DNA from: Prostheceraeus crozeri
Lineage: Eukaryota > Platyhelminthes > Polycladida > Euryleptidae
Direction: 5' to 3'
Assembly (NCBI GenBank): GCA_907163375.1
Contig: CAJQUW010006273.1
Coordinates: forward strand, 236,985-300,984
Length of the DNA: 64,000 nucleotides
The position numbers and the translations under genes were made by a program. A model generated the notes under the pieces. It searched no databases. It was not told the origin of the DNA and worked only from the letters and a program-made list of their open reading frames with translations. This document shows positions 10,786 through 20,701 of the stretch, piece after piece (position 1 is the stretch's first letter; every line of letters starts with the position of its first letter).

Positions 10786-12531
10786 TCACTCGAAACAGTG
10801 CGAAAGTAGTTGTGTCTTAAGGTTTCGTTTGAATGACGAGACGGATGCAGAAGATTTAATTGATAATGGAAGTTTGTTCCAAGCACGAGCGGCGCATATT
10901 GAAAACGCTCGGTCACCAATAGTTTTACGGCGCGTCGTTGGTATAGCTAGAGCCATCAGAGACGATGATCGCAGGTGTGATCTCGATTTTAGTTCAGAAA
11001 CCAACTGAAGACAGCTTCTGAGGTAGGATGGACCTTCATCATTAAGATAGCGAAATATAACCAACAGTCGGTATTCAATGCGGTATCGAATAGGGAGCCA
11101 TTGTAAGGAGGTAAGCAAAGGCGTGATGTGGTCATCGCTGCGAGAATTGAAGATGAGTCTTGCACTAGCGTTAAGGACCGATTGCAGTCGAGAAATGATA
11201 CTGAGGCGTAAGTCCTGGTATAAGCTGCAGCAGTAATTGAGACGCGAGTGCACAATGCTGACTATAACAGTAGACAAAACCGACTGAGGAACCCAATTAT
11301 GAATTGATCTTATCTGGCGAAGAGCGCTGAAAAACGAAGAAACTGTCTGCTGAATATGGCATTTCATGGAGAGGGTCGAATCGAGACAGATGCCAAGATT
11401 GCGGACTTTCTTGACTGGCGTTACCGAATGGCTGCCTAAGAACAGTGGAAGGTGAGGAACCAAATTCTGACGACGTTGTGAAGAGCACCATATCACTTCA
11501 GTCTTGGCGATGTTAAGTTGAAGGCAGTTAGAGTGTAGCCATTTTGAAACTTCATTGATACAGGAAGTCATGCGTCGTGTCAATGAATCAGTGTCCGAAG
11601 GAGAGCAGGAGCCATAAATCTGAATATCGTCAGCGTAAAAATGAAATTGCAATCCATGAGATCTGATGACATCGGCCAAATCAGCAATGTATAACACAAA
11701 AAGAATTGGGCCCAGGACAGAGCCTTGTGGGACACCATAGACGACAGTGGACGGAGTGGAACTGGAACCGTTCGAGGATACGCATTGCTGCCTGTTTGAG
11801 AGGAAGGACGAGAACCGTCTTAAAACTGTCCCGCCAAGGCCGAACGATAATTCCAGACGTTTCAGTAGGATTTTGTGATTCACGGTATCGAAAGCGGATG
11901 TCAGATCAAGTAGGCAGAGGAGGGTAAGGTCACCTTTTTCAGAAGCAAGCAGAATATCAGATGTAATTTTCAACAGAACCGTCTCACAGGAATGATAAGA
12001 GCGGTAAGCCGATTGTAGGGATGGAAACAACGAGTGAGCCTTAATATAGATCAGGAGCTGACGGACGACGAAACGCTCAAGTAGTTTAGATAGAGTACAA
12101 AGGTTTGATATTGGGCGGTATGAAGTAGGATCGTCAGAACATCGTTGACCCTTCTTGAGAACCGGAGTGATGTTGACTTCTTTCCACAGACTCGGGAACG
12201 AGCCCAACCTCAGTGACTCATTGAGAGTATGAGCGATGAATGGTGCGAGAATATCAATGCTAGACTTCAATAAATGAGTAGGCAAAGGATCATTCTGACT
12301 TTGTTTGTTGGGAAGCTTTAATGTGGCTGATACTATATCGGAGATGGATAGGCGACGGAATTCATTGAAAGAGCAACCCGCTGGTGCTGAAGAGAGGTCA
12401 GGTTTGGTGGAGGCAGGAAGACACCGATATATGGCGTTGATTTTACTGTCAAAATGCCGATGGAATTCTGCTGTCGTGATGTGTACGTCAGGCTTGGTTT
12501 TCCCACGTCCCAACAAGCCATTTATGGATGA
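10786..12531 (-). CDS. L2-like LINE ORF2, reverse transcriptase part
   Basis: About 580 residues in the same frame as the endonuclease segment. Reverse transcriptase motifs appear in order: SYRPISNLCTLSKLLERF, LQSAYRSYHSCETVLLK, LLDLTSAFDTVNH (motif A), VPQGSVLGPILF (motif B) and FHFYADDIQIY (motif C, with the catalytic Asp pair). The C-terminal domain has LNYCCSLY, LQSVLNASARLIF and the FKRNLKTQLLSHCFE end. All catalytic residues are intact. No separate start codon is needed, because it reads on from the upstream segment past the stop at 12532. Confidence 0.87.
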   Translation of the reverse strand, partial: SSINGLLGRGKTKPDVHITTAEFHRHFDSKINAIYRCLPASTKPDLSSAPAGCSFNEFRRLSISDIVSATLKLPNKQSQNDPLPTHLLKSSIDILAPFIAHTLNESLRLGSFPSLWKEVNITPVLKKGQRCSDDPTSYRPISNLCTLSKLLERFVVRQLLIYIKAHSLFPSLQSAYRSYHSCETVLLKITSDILLASEKGDLTLLCLLDLTSAFDTVNHKILLKRLELSFGLGGTVLRRFSSFLSNRQQCVSSNGSSSTPSTVVYGVPQGSVLGPILFVLYIADLADVIRSHGLQFHFYADDIQIYGSCSPSDTDSLTRRMTSCINEVSKWLHSNCLQLNIAKTEVIWCSSQRRQNLVPHLPLFLGSHSVTPVKKVRNLGICLDSTLSMKCHIQQTVSSFFSALRQIRSIHNWVPQSVLSTVIVSIVHSRLNYCCSLYQDLRLSIISRLQSVLNASARLIFNSRSDDHITPLLTSLQWLPIRYRIEYRLLVIFRYLNDEGPSYLRSCLQLVSELKSRSHLRSSSLMALAIPTTRRKTIGDRAFSICAARAWNKLPLSIKSSASVSSFKRNLKTQLLSHCFE

Positions 12532-13995
12532 CTACAACAGTTTCGGACGGTGCTGCTCAGCCAAAATCTTAGAGCGCCAGAATTGCTCGCGCTTCGACTT
12601 TGTGAGATTTCGGTATGAAAGACGAGTGACTTTCAGTTCTGCTGCTCTGGCGACAGTTTCAGGAGAAGCAATTCGAGTAAGACGCTTGACTTGACGTTCG
12701 AGCCTTCTGACCTGACGTTTGTGACGTAAACAGTCTTCGTCGTACCACGGATCAGAGGTGCGTTGGTGACAGCGTACAGTTTTCCAGGGAATATGAAAGT
12801 CAAGAATAGCGGTGATGATGTTGCTGTACTTAGCTGCAAGTCTCTCAGGATCAGATGCAGCAAATAGATTAACATCACCAATGTCAGACGAAGCCACGGA
12901 TATGCGGAAAGAGTCAACATCAAGACGCCGGAAAGGACGGACTGATGCTGTATGATACACTGTTGGAGGACGCTGAAGAGGAGCAGAAACCCAAGTGATC
13001 AACCGATGATCCGATAGGCCAGGATCGGAGACTCTAGTGGCCATAGGTAGGAGATCAGATCTTGTGGCGACAATATCAATAGTACCACCACAGTCGTGTG
13101 TCGGGCCCTGGATGCAACAAGTGAGACCATACGCATCGAAAAGGTCAAGCAGAGATCGAGCCGCTGTATCGTCAGGTTTCTCGATATGAATGTTGAAATC
13201 CCCAGCAAGAAACAGTGAATCGTTGCAGGTGATGAATATATCGAGCAGACTAGACAATTCCATGAAGAATTGTGACGTCACAGGACCGGTTCGATAAACA
13301 AGGATCACTACGCATGACGTTGATCGAGAGAAAATTCGGGTACACAGCACTTCAAAAGTCAATGTGCGGGGACAGTCAAGTTTTGTGAGACAAAAACCTT
13401 GGGATGAGAAGACAACGACGTCAACGTGATTTGTTAACATATTGTCAGGGTGCAATCGTGAGCGAGGTTGATCAGTAACCGCGAAACCTGCTGATCTTAG
13501 GCGTTGGAGACAAACAGCATCAGAGTCATGCCAAGTTTCAGTTAGCAGGAATATATCAATTGATTCATCTCGACGAAGCTCAATTATGTCCTCAACCTTG
13601 TTGGCCAAGGAACGGATGTTTAGAAGGCCGAAGTTTACCGATCGACTGATGGGAATACAATGGCGATCAGCACGTGGCAATGGACGAAGGACACGTGGTC
13701 GGTATTGCGGTCGCTCTTGACGCGTAGGGAAACCGTGATCATGACGTAAACATGCAGGGCGCTCGCACCTTGATCGGTAGGAAGAGATAACTCCGCAGTC
13801 ATCTTCAGCTGATGGATGAATCACAGTCGCACTATCAGCTTCGCCGGCGTTAGCATCTTTCACAAGGAGTCTCAGATACCACAGTTTGCGTCGTGCTGAC
13901 CGAGGAATGGGAAAATTTGCAGAACCGCGCAGACGTAACAAGTCTTCTCGCGTGTAGCGCTTTGAGGGAACAGTTGAGAGCTCGCGAGACTGCAT
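12532..13995 (-). CDS. L2-like LINE ORF2, endonuclease part
   Basis: About 487 residues. After a basic N-terminal stretch come AP-endonuclease motifs: FGLLNIRSLANKVEDI near residue 119, LLTETWHDSD near 150, LAGDFNIHI near 265, GGTIDIVATR near 300 and DPGLSDHRLI near 318. The enzyme nicks the target DNA to prime reverse transcription. The frame ends in an in-frame TAG at 12532-12534. The same frame continues directly into the reverse transcriptase segment, so this is one protein interrupted by a single stop rather than two genes. The start chosen is the first ATG of the open frame. Confidence 0.85.
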   Translation of the reverse strand: MQSRELSTVPSKRYTREDLLRLRGSANFPIPRSARRKLWYLRLLVKDANAGEADSATVIHPSAEDDCGVISSYRSRCERPACLRHDHGFPTRQERPQYRPRVLRPLPRADRHCIPISRSVNFGLLNIRSLANKVEDIIELRRDESIDIFLLTETWHDSDAVCLQRLRSAGFAVTDQPRSRLHPDNMLTNHVDVVVFSSQGFCLTKLDCPRTLTFEVLCTRIFSRSTSCVVILVYRTGPVTSQFFMELSSLLDIFITCNDSLFLAGDFNIHIEKPDDTAARSLLDLFDAYGLTCCIQGPTHDCGGTIDIVATRSDLLPMATRVSDPGLSDHRLITWVSAPLQRPPTVYHTASVRPFRRLDVDSFRISVASSDIGDVNLFAASDPERLAAKYSNIITAILDFHIPWKTVRCHQRTSDPWYDEDCLRHKRQVRRLERQVKRLTRIASPETVARAAELKVTRLSYRNLTKSKREQFWRSKILAEQHRPKLL

Positions 13996-14228
13996 TGTGC
14001 AAACATGTATGAAAGAGAGACACTCGAGAAGTGTAAATTGAGATCAATGATAGCGCGATTGCTTGCAACTAATGCGCAGTAGATATTATAAAAAATGCAG
14101 GACACTGATCTTAATTCAAGAAAGTTTCTTCAGAGATAAGAATTGCATGAATGCTTGTAGAGTGGTGAAGCCGTAGATATAACTTTCGAAGCGATCGGTG
14201 TGATAGAGACAGGTGAAGAAGCGGGTTT

Positions 14229-15275
14229 GGGTGTCGCGTGAGCTACACACGAGACGGACGACCGCCTCCCGTGAAAGCTGGAGTGCGAATGAAATTCAAT
14301 ATCGGTGTTGTAAAGCCACCGTATGATTTGCGTCAGTCTAACGTCGACGATTCTGTCTATCAAGTTACATCAATAAATTGGTCACCTTTCTATTGTTCGA
14401 TCTCTAGCTTGGACACTAAATGCGAGTTTTACATGATCTGTTATATGTTGATGTTCTTGAAAGTTGTATCCCAACTACGTATGTGGAAATGGCCGATTCA
14501 GACAAGGCTTGGATGACTCCAACTGTCAAACATTCAATTCAGCAGCGCTGGCGCGCTCTTCGCAACAAAGATTATGCATCTTGTCACCATTGGAAAGGAA
14601 AGACCAAATGATTGATATCAGCTGCAAAGCAAAACTGGTCGTCGAATTAAAAAGAAACATTTCTATGAATTTATGGAGAGTGGTAACTTCTACAATCGGA
14701 TCGAAGAAGCATGATCATTTTTTTCAGTTATCAATCAGTTTGATTCTGTTGAAACTCAATGGATGAGGCTCAATGAATGAGTATTTTACGCCTGTGTTTG
14801 AAAAAAAAGACTTCTGACTCAAAGACTTTTGAGAGTCTGGTTTTGCAGTCAGTTTATCAAAAATTCTGGCACTCAAATAATTCAATGCGTCGACGACATA
14901 ACAATATGCATCCCTCTGTTCAAGACTTCTGAAAATCATCATGTTACCACTGAACTTCAGGACACCCTTCAATGGCCAGAAGATAGCGACATCAAGATGA
15001 ACCTCAAAAAATGCAAGTCAATTTGTTATTCAAAGTCTGATCCCATCCTTAATGCATGCCTTCCTGATGTTCAATACGTAGATGAACTGCGTTTTCTTGG
15101 AGTGCCGCTAAACAACAAACTTACCTGGTCATCGCATATTCAAACTGTGTGTAGAAATGCTAGACTCCAATTGCACGCCTTGAGACTTCTAAAGTCGATT
15201 ATCATTAGATCAACTTCTTGTCGTTTACACGCCAATATTCGACCGTTTTGGAATATACCTCGTCACAGCTTGTAA
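14229..15275 (+). mobile_element. CR1-like LINE, 3' part after the L2 insertion
   Basis: This appears to continue the LINE seen at 9480-10635. The linker after the endonuclease reads VVKPPYDLRQSNVDDSVYQV and ADSDKAWMTPTVKHSIQQRW (the common SDKPWMTP-type block). It is followed by reverse transcriptase motif C as QCVDDITICIPL near 14880 and the thumb block LRFLGVPLNNKLTWSSHIQ near 15090-15150. Motifs 0 to B are missing, so an internal deletion of several hundred bases lies near 14760-14830. Frames shift several times. The 3' end is lost after about 15275. Confidence 0.65.
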
Positions 15276-16540
15276 TGCTGCCTAATGAAAGTCCCTAGTT
15301 TGCATAGTTCCAAAACACTTACAAGCATAGTGACAACCGCAAATTTTGAAAAAAAGTAGCGCAGGAAAAATTCTTCAGTTTTGCTGTTGTAGTAATACCA
15401 ATCAACAATAATGCTACTGTATACAGTAGATATGCAAAAGTATGCATCATAAGACAATGCATTGTCCCAGTGATGCTCAAATGAAGTTCGTAAAACAGCA
15501 TCCCTTAAGAAATCACATTTATAGAATCCACTTTACGGCCATTCTACCCTCGGGACAGTTCCATCAGATATTTTTTTTGATGAATTGCTTGGTCTCACAT
15601 CGAGCGCAGATATAATGCATAGAGTTTTATGGTAAAACATGCCATTTATACACATCATGTTTATGTGCGGCAATTCGACTTTACAGTTTGATTTGTACCC
15701 ATACTCACTTCAAAATTCGCTGCGCCATGATGGTAAAGCATGGGAACTGAAGTTCATGGTGCAAATCTCTATGGTGCAAAAATGCAAATTTCTGCTCTGC
15801 TACGATATCTTTGAAAATTTATTTCACATGCGTTCACACATCTGTATTCGACTATAAAAATACTTTTCTGGATCGCCAATAACATGAGAAATTTTTAAAC
15901 AAATACTCATTTGCGCTTGGGACATTGGGCAACTTTAAATGTCCTCCTCATGAAATAACTCAGTTAAAATTTCTGATGATATGGGCTCATAGCAGACAGA
16001 TAATGCGATGTAATTGTGCACTTTTTAGAAGATTCAGCTAAATTAATGCCCAAATTAATCAGACATTTTTCTTTGATTTGATAATTGATAATACGCATTG
16101 AATTGCTTCAGAAACACTGATTTAAAGAGTAAGTCACTAACTTTACTCTCATTATTGCAAAACAATTCAGAAAATATGTAATTTCTGACTAATTGCCATT
16201 GCATGCTATGAATGCATGGAAAAAGTGAATTGCTGTAATAGAATTCTTTAAATTGCACAATAAAGTCAATTCGAGGGCTAATATGTCGCTACAGGTCGAA
16301 GGAACACATGTCAAATGGATTGCATTCGTACTGGTATATGCTATTTGAACTGCTGCTGGAACAGTCTACAGTCTATACAATTAGTTTTATTACAATCTGT
16401 ATATGGTCTTTGAACAAGCACCAGAATCGGCGCTGGTCAAGATTAGACGGTCGACCTCTCCGCTTTTTCATGATACTGTTTTAAATCTGTTGAAAAGGAT
16501 TGTATGTAGTATTTTAGTTCAAATTAAACAAATAACGATT
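15276..16540. other. No feature recognised
   Basis: AT-rich sequence with only short open frames in all six frames. No splice-bounded coding stretch, repeat or RNA gene is seen. Confidence 0.5.
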
Positions 16541-17090
16541 ATAATAATAATATATCTTTATTGAAGTCTTACATATCAGGAATCGGTAAGAGCTTTTACA
16601 AAGAAAAATTAAAGCGCGTCGCTGGCTGAAGGTCACAATAAGTCATAGGGTTGAATGATGCAGGGAAACACGTCACACAGCACTGCAAACAGATGTTGGA
16701 GAAGGTAAGGCAGGAGATAGCGCGCAGGTAATAAGATGCAGACAAGGTGTAATGTACAAGGGAAATGCCGCTGGGTTTGAGACGATGACTAAGCGAGTGA
16801 TAATGGCGAGCGATAGTAGAATAGCAGAAAACGTACATTGTCCAGCGAGGAGAATAAACCCGTAATTGATCCGAAAAGCCGTTGACCAAGTGGAGATATA
16901 TACAGTCAGGTGATGCAAGGGTGGATCAAATATAAGGTAAAACTATGTAAGCAGATAATGATGATTTAAGTACAGGCGAAGCAAACCAAGCAGAAGCATG
17001 CCGCTTGCAGGAGCCGTGCACGCGCGGCGACCGCACGACAGCCTGCCAATGTGGCGAATGAGATGATTATGATACGTCGTACGGCGCTGC
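16541..17090 (-). mobile_element. Possible 3' end of a CR1/L2-type LINE
   Basis: On the minus strand the segment ends with AATAAAGATATATTATTATTA, an AATAAA-like signal followed by a short ATT repeat, which resembles the microsatellite tails of CR1/L2 LINEs. The upstream sequence has a higher GC content than its surroundings but no recognisable reverse transcriptase, so it would be 3' UTR only. Confidence 0.3.
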
Positions 17091-17645
17091 TTCTATTTGA
17101 GTGTGATCGTATCTGTCAAATAGCGCCTTTCAACATAAGGTAATTGATACTCGTACATTGAGTAACTTATTAAGTCTGATTCGATCATTGTTGATGTTTC
17201 ACTTGGACCTCCGATTGCTCCGAATCCGAGTTGGAAAGACATTTCGACGGCCGTCATAAGGCTACAGTTGCGTTTCATCTTTAGACACATTATTCAATTG
17301 TATTGCATTAGGCTTTCAATATGTTGTGATATACCCTTTTAGAATAAGGTATTATGTTCGATGGATGATGAGCCTATCATTTAGCATGAAACGGCCCATG
17401 ATGAGCGCTATAACCGACGCGTGTGTAATGCGGAGATGTAGCAGATCCGAAGCATTCAAGATCGAACGACTGACCGGATGTACAAGTATAGAACGGCAGG
17501 CAGAGACTTTATTTCTTAACCTTTTTAGAGCATAAAAAATAAGAGGCACTCAAATTTTCCTTTTTTTGAACCAGTAGGGATAACGCAATCTGGTCGGTGT
17601 AATATCTGATGTATGATCGGCGACTAATGCCGGTCTGTCGACGGT
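17091..17645. other. No gene recognised
   Basis: Short overlapping open frames on both strands (for example 17352-17549) without family resemblance. It directly precedes the left end of the pogo-like transposon, whose TA target site is at 17646-17647. Confidence 0.4.
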
Positions 17646-17647
17646 TA

Positions 17648-17692
17648 GGGGAACACGGGGCATAGCGGCTCACCGGGGCAAAGAGGATCACC
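17648..17692 (+). repeat. Left terminal repeat and tandem iterons of P1
   Basis: Two head-to-tail copies of the iteron abut: GGGGCATAGCGGCTCACC (17657-17674) and GGGGCAAAGAGGATCACC (17675-17692). They are preceded by the outermost GGGGAACAC. These are probably transposase binding sites, an inference from their position. Confidence 0.8.
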
Positions 17693-18015
17693 TGAATATT
17701 TCTTAAACTACTGAAGTTATCAAATATCTAACTCACTAGGACGTTTACATGGAAGTATCCCCTCATTCTGGTATACTCGTTGAACAGCGCTCACCTTCAG
17801 TTCTGTGTGAACTATACTTTTACTCAGTTTTTTCGAGCTCGTTATAAGAAATGGTGAGATTGCAACGCATTTTTCTCAGCCTTAAAGTGGCAACAGATAG
17901 ACAAATTTTGTATCAAATGAAAGCTATGGGAATGGTGTTTGATATGGCATCGATAATTGTCAACATAATTTGTTTTTACTAAATGCAAGAGGCAATTTTC
18001 GTACCTATAGCTATT

Positions 18016-18049
18016 GGGGCAAAGTGGTTCGGGCGATCCGCTATGCCCC
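18016..18049. repeat. Internal inverted pair of P1 iterons (left side)
   Basis: GGGGCAAAGTGGTTC at 18016-18030 faces GATCCGCTATGCCCC at 18035-18049, about 370 bp inside the left end. Confidence 0.75.
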
Positions 18050-18408
18050 ATAGCGTTCACGTGAAGTGCATTTGTACTTACATCCACAGTAGAACGTTCT
18101 CATGGGAGCAACTCGTCATTCTGATGTCATGGTAACGCATCACGCGCCTGCAGTGTGTGTGAGTGAATTCGCCAGTCACTCAGTTGCTTCGAGCGCGCTG
18201 TAGGAAGCGGTGATCCGGTGAGTTGAATAACTCACTTAGCCTTAGTCTATTTACATCCAAGTATAAATGCATTAAGTATAAATATCTAATGAAAGCTATT
18301 TTAGTTTCACACAAATAGGGCCTGTAGACTTAGAAGCCTATATTAGCGTGCACAGCCTTAGCAATAGACGACTAGACTATATAAAAGCATATCTTATCTA
18401 TTGTAGAG

Positions 18409-20423
18409 ATGGTGCGAAATTACCAAAAAACAACTAGTCAAGGCATTGATCCGGACTTGATACGTTCTGCATGCATTGATGTTGATAGTAGAACAATGTC
18501 ATTGAGGAAAGCTTCTTCTTTCTATAACATCCCATTCACTACTTTAAGAAGGCATCACAAAAAGCTTGTGAAAAACCCTGGTTGTCTTGGTAGCTTTAGA
18601 CCAGTCTTTACACCTGACCAAGAAAATGATCTCAAGTCTCATATTTTTAAGATGCAAGAGCGTTTCTACGGATTGACTAAAGATGATATCCAAACGCTGG
18701 CATTTGGTGTTGCTGAGTCGTTAGGTATTGATAATACATTCAATAAGAAGACTAAACGTGCGGGCATAGACTGGCTGATAGGGTTCTTGAGACGAAATCC
18801 GGAAGTAAGCGTTCGTCAGCCTGAGTCGACCAGTCTAGGTCGGGCTGCTGGATTTAGCAAACACCAGGTTGATCTTTTCTATCAGCTTTTGCATGAGAAG
18901 TTGTTACTCCATAAGTACACTGCTTCCCAGGTTTGGAATTCGGACGAAAGTGGCATTTCTGTTGTTCACATGCCTCCTAAAATTCTTGCCAAAAAAGGTC
19001 AGAAGCAAGTAGGAAAGATAACAAGCGCCGAGAGAGGTCAGAACGTGACTGTTTTATGTTGCATGAATGCCGCAGACAGATTTGTTCCCCCATGATAATC
19101 TTCCCTCGCAAACGCATGTGCGAGGCACTTGCGAAAGGTGCCCTACCTAACAGTCTAGTTACAAACAGTGATAATGGGTGGATGACCCAGGAACTTTTCT
19201 TGAAGTGGTTTGAGCACTTCATCAAAATGACGAACCCTTCCAAAAGTAACAGGCAACTTCTGATTCTTGATGGGCACATCAGTCATAGGTCCATGGAGCT
19301 TATAGAAAAAGCTAAGGCAAATTACGTTGACATCTTGATCTTACCCCCGCATACCACACACAGGCTTCAGCCTCTGGACCGTGTCTTTTTCGGACCACTG
19401 AAGAACAGCTACAACAAATTTTCTGACCAGTACATGATGCAAAATCCGGGGAAAAGGATAACTTTCTATGACATTTCGGAGTTGTTCGCAAAGGCCTACA
19501 TTGCCACTGCGACGATGTCAAAGTGTATCAAAGGCTTCGAATCTACTGGGATATTTCCTTACAACGCAGATCTCTTTGCTGACTCAGACTTCTCTCCCTC
19601 CAATGTCGTCCTTTCCACTCCAACTATTAACGTTAAATCAAAAGAAAATCAAAGCGAACAAGAAAAGTCAGATCAAAGCAACATCATTCCTGATGATATG
19701 ACTTACGTGGAAGGACCCAGCTCCAGATCGTTAGCTGTCACTTCTGATGATAGGCCTACTAAGCCTGACATCGACCATTCCACATCAGCATGCAATGCAT
19801 TCATGGAAACTGTTCTGGAAAAGTCTCCGCTGCCTCAAAGGACATGTGATTCAAGTCACAAAAGAAAGCGAAAGGTTCAACGGGCGCAAGTGATTACGGA
19901 TATCACTAACGGTAAAATAATAACATCATTGTTCATCCATGTCATCCTGTTGCCTACATGCAGGCCTATCGGTACTCTGAGTCGCTTATCTTTTCAGATC
20001 AATGTCCGACAGATGCTGGAGTGAATCAGACTCGCATGGAGAAAGGTAAGTCACTTGAATGAAATGAAATCACTTTATTGATTGATGCCATGTTTTGTAC
20101 CAATCGATACAGAGGCCCACCGGTAAGCTTACGGTACTTTAAAAAATGCTGTTTTCTTTTTCATAGATCAATGCTCGACCGTTGCTGGAGGAGAGGAGGT
20201 TCGCTTGAAGAGGGGAATGAAACGACAGAAGCGTGCTGTCCAGAAGAATGCGGAGGAGACGATGCCACAGGAGGATTGTCTGTGCTTGTACTGCGACGAA
20301 CCGTGGTCCGAATCGCGGGATCGAGAAGTGTGGATTCAGTGCAAGAAGTGTGAGCAGTGGGCTCACATGGTGTGCACAGGATACGAGAACACGAATGAGT
20401 ACTTTGTCTGTGACTTCTGCTGA
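18409..20423 (+). CDS. Pogo-like transposase with C-terminal PHD-like finger (three exons, one frameshift)
   Basis: The exons are 18409-19911, 19998-20045 and 20167-20423, all phase 1 with GT-AG introns (donors GTAAAA and GTAAGT; acceptors TTTTCAG and TTCATAG). Residues 1-55 (MVRNYQKTTS to TLRRHHKKL) form a psq/CENP-B-type helix-turn-helix. The DDE catalytic core shows VWNSDESGIS (first Asp about residue 179), LLILDGHISH (second) and HTTHRLQPLDRVFF (third). The last exon encodes CLYCDEPWSES, WIQCKKCEQWAHMVC and YFVCDFC, a PHD-like zinc finger. The frame is broken once at a run of five Cs (19087-19091), where a sixth C would restore it; this could be a sequencing error or a true mutation. The protein would cut and paste the element in the nucleus. 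Confidence 0.85.
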
Positions 20424-20476
20424 TATGATTGAGATATTTTACTCGGAAAAGCTTATCTTTTTAGATCAACTTATCT

Positions 20477-20515
20477 GATCCACTTTGCCCCGGGGTGGTG
20501 GGGCATAGTGGATCA
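20477..20515. repeat. Internal inverted pair of P1 iterons (right side)
   Basis: GATCCACTTTGCCCC at 20477-20491 and GGGGCATAGTGGATCAA from 20500 face away from each other, just after the transposase stop and about 200 bp inside the right end. Confidence 0.75.
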
Positions 20516-20672
20516 ATTTGTAATTTTACATTTTTGTCTGTGGTGATAAATATATTTGATATCTCTGCCGATCAACACTTTTTTACGAATCTGTGGTCTC
20601 TGGGCTCTGTTTTAGACCTAAATATGTTACTCTAATAGGACTAGTTTGGTTGGTAGATGGGCTTAAACCTTA

Positions 20673-20699
20673 GGTGATCCGCTATGCCGCGTGTTCCCC
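20673..20699 (-). repeat. Right terminal inverted repeat of P1
   Basis: Read inward it is GGGGAACACGCGGCATAG followed by CGGATCACC, matching the left end with two differences. TA follows at 20700-20701. Confidence 0.85.
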
Positions 20700-20701
20700 T
20701 A

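Larger units (their letters stand above)
10636..14228 (-). mobile_element. L2-like LINE, nearly complete
   Basis: One long ORF2 (endonuclease then reverse transcriptase) reads leftward from about 13995 to 10786, followed by about 150 bp of 3' UTR ending in an AAATAAATAAA tail near 10630-10640. The 5' UTR probably fills about 13996-14228. The reverse transcriptase and C-terminal pattern (HITPLLTSLQWLPIRYRI, AWNKLPLSIKS) is typical of the L2/CR1 group. The element lies inside another LINE, whose parts flank it on both sides. Only one in-frame stop was found across about 1070 codons, so the insertion is young. Confidence 0.8.
17648..20699 (+). mobile_element. Complete pogo-like DNA transposon (element P1)
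   Basis: The element is 3052 bp long. Its ends are 27-bp imperfect inverted repeats, 17648-17674 and 20673-20699, starting GGGGAACACGGGGCATAG and GGGGAACACGCGGCATAG when read inward. TA dinucleotides flank it at 17646-17647 and 20700-20701, the expected target duplication of the Tc1/mariner-pogo superfamily. Inside is one transposase gene with three exons (18409-20423). Repeats of an 18-bp motif GGGGCAWAGYGGATCACC occur at both ends and in two internal pairs. It looks nearly intact, with a single frameshift in the transposase. Confidence 0.9.
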
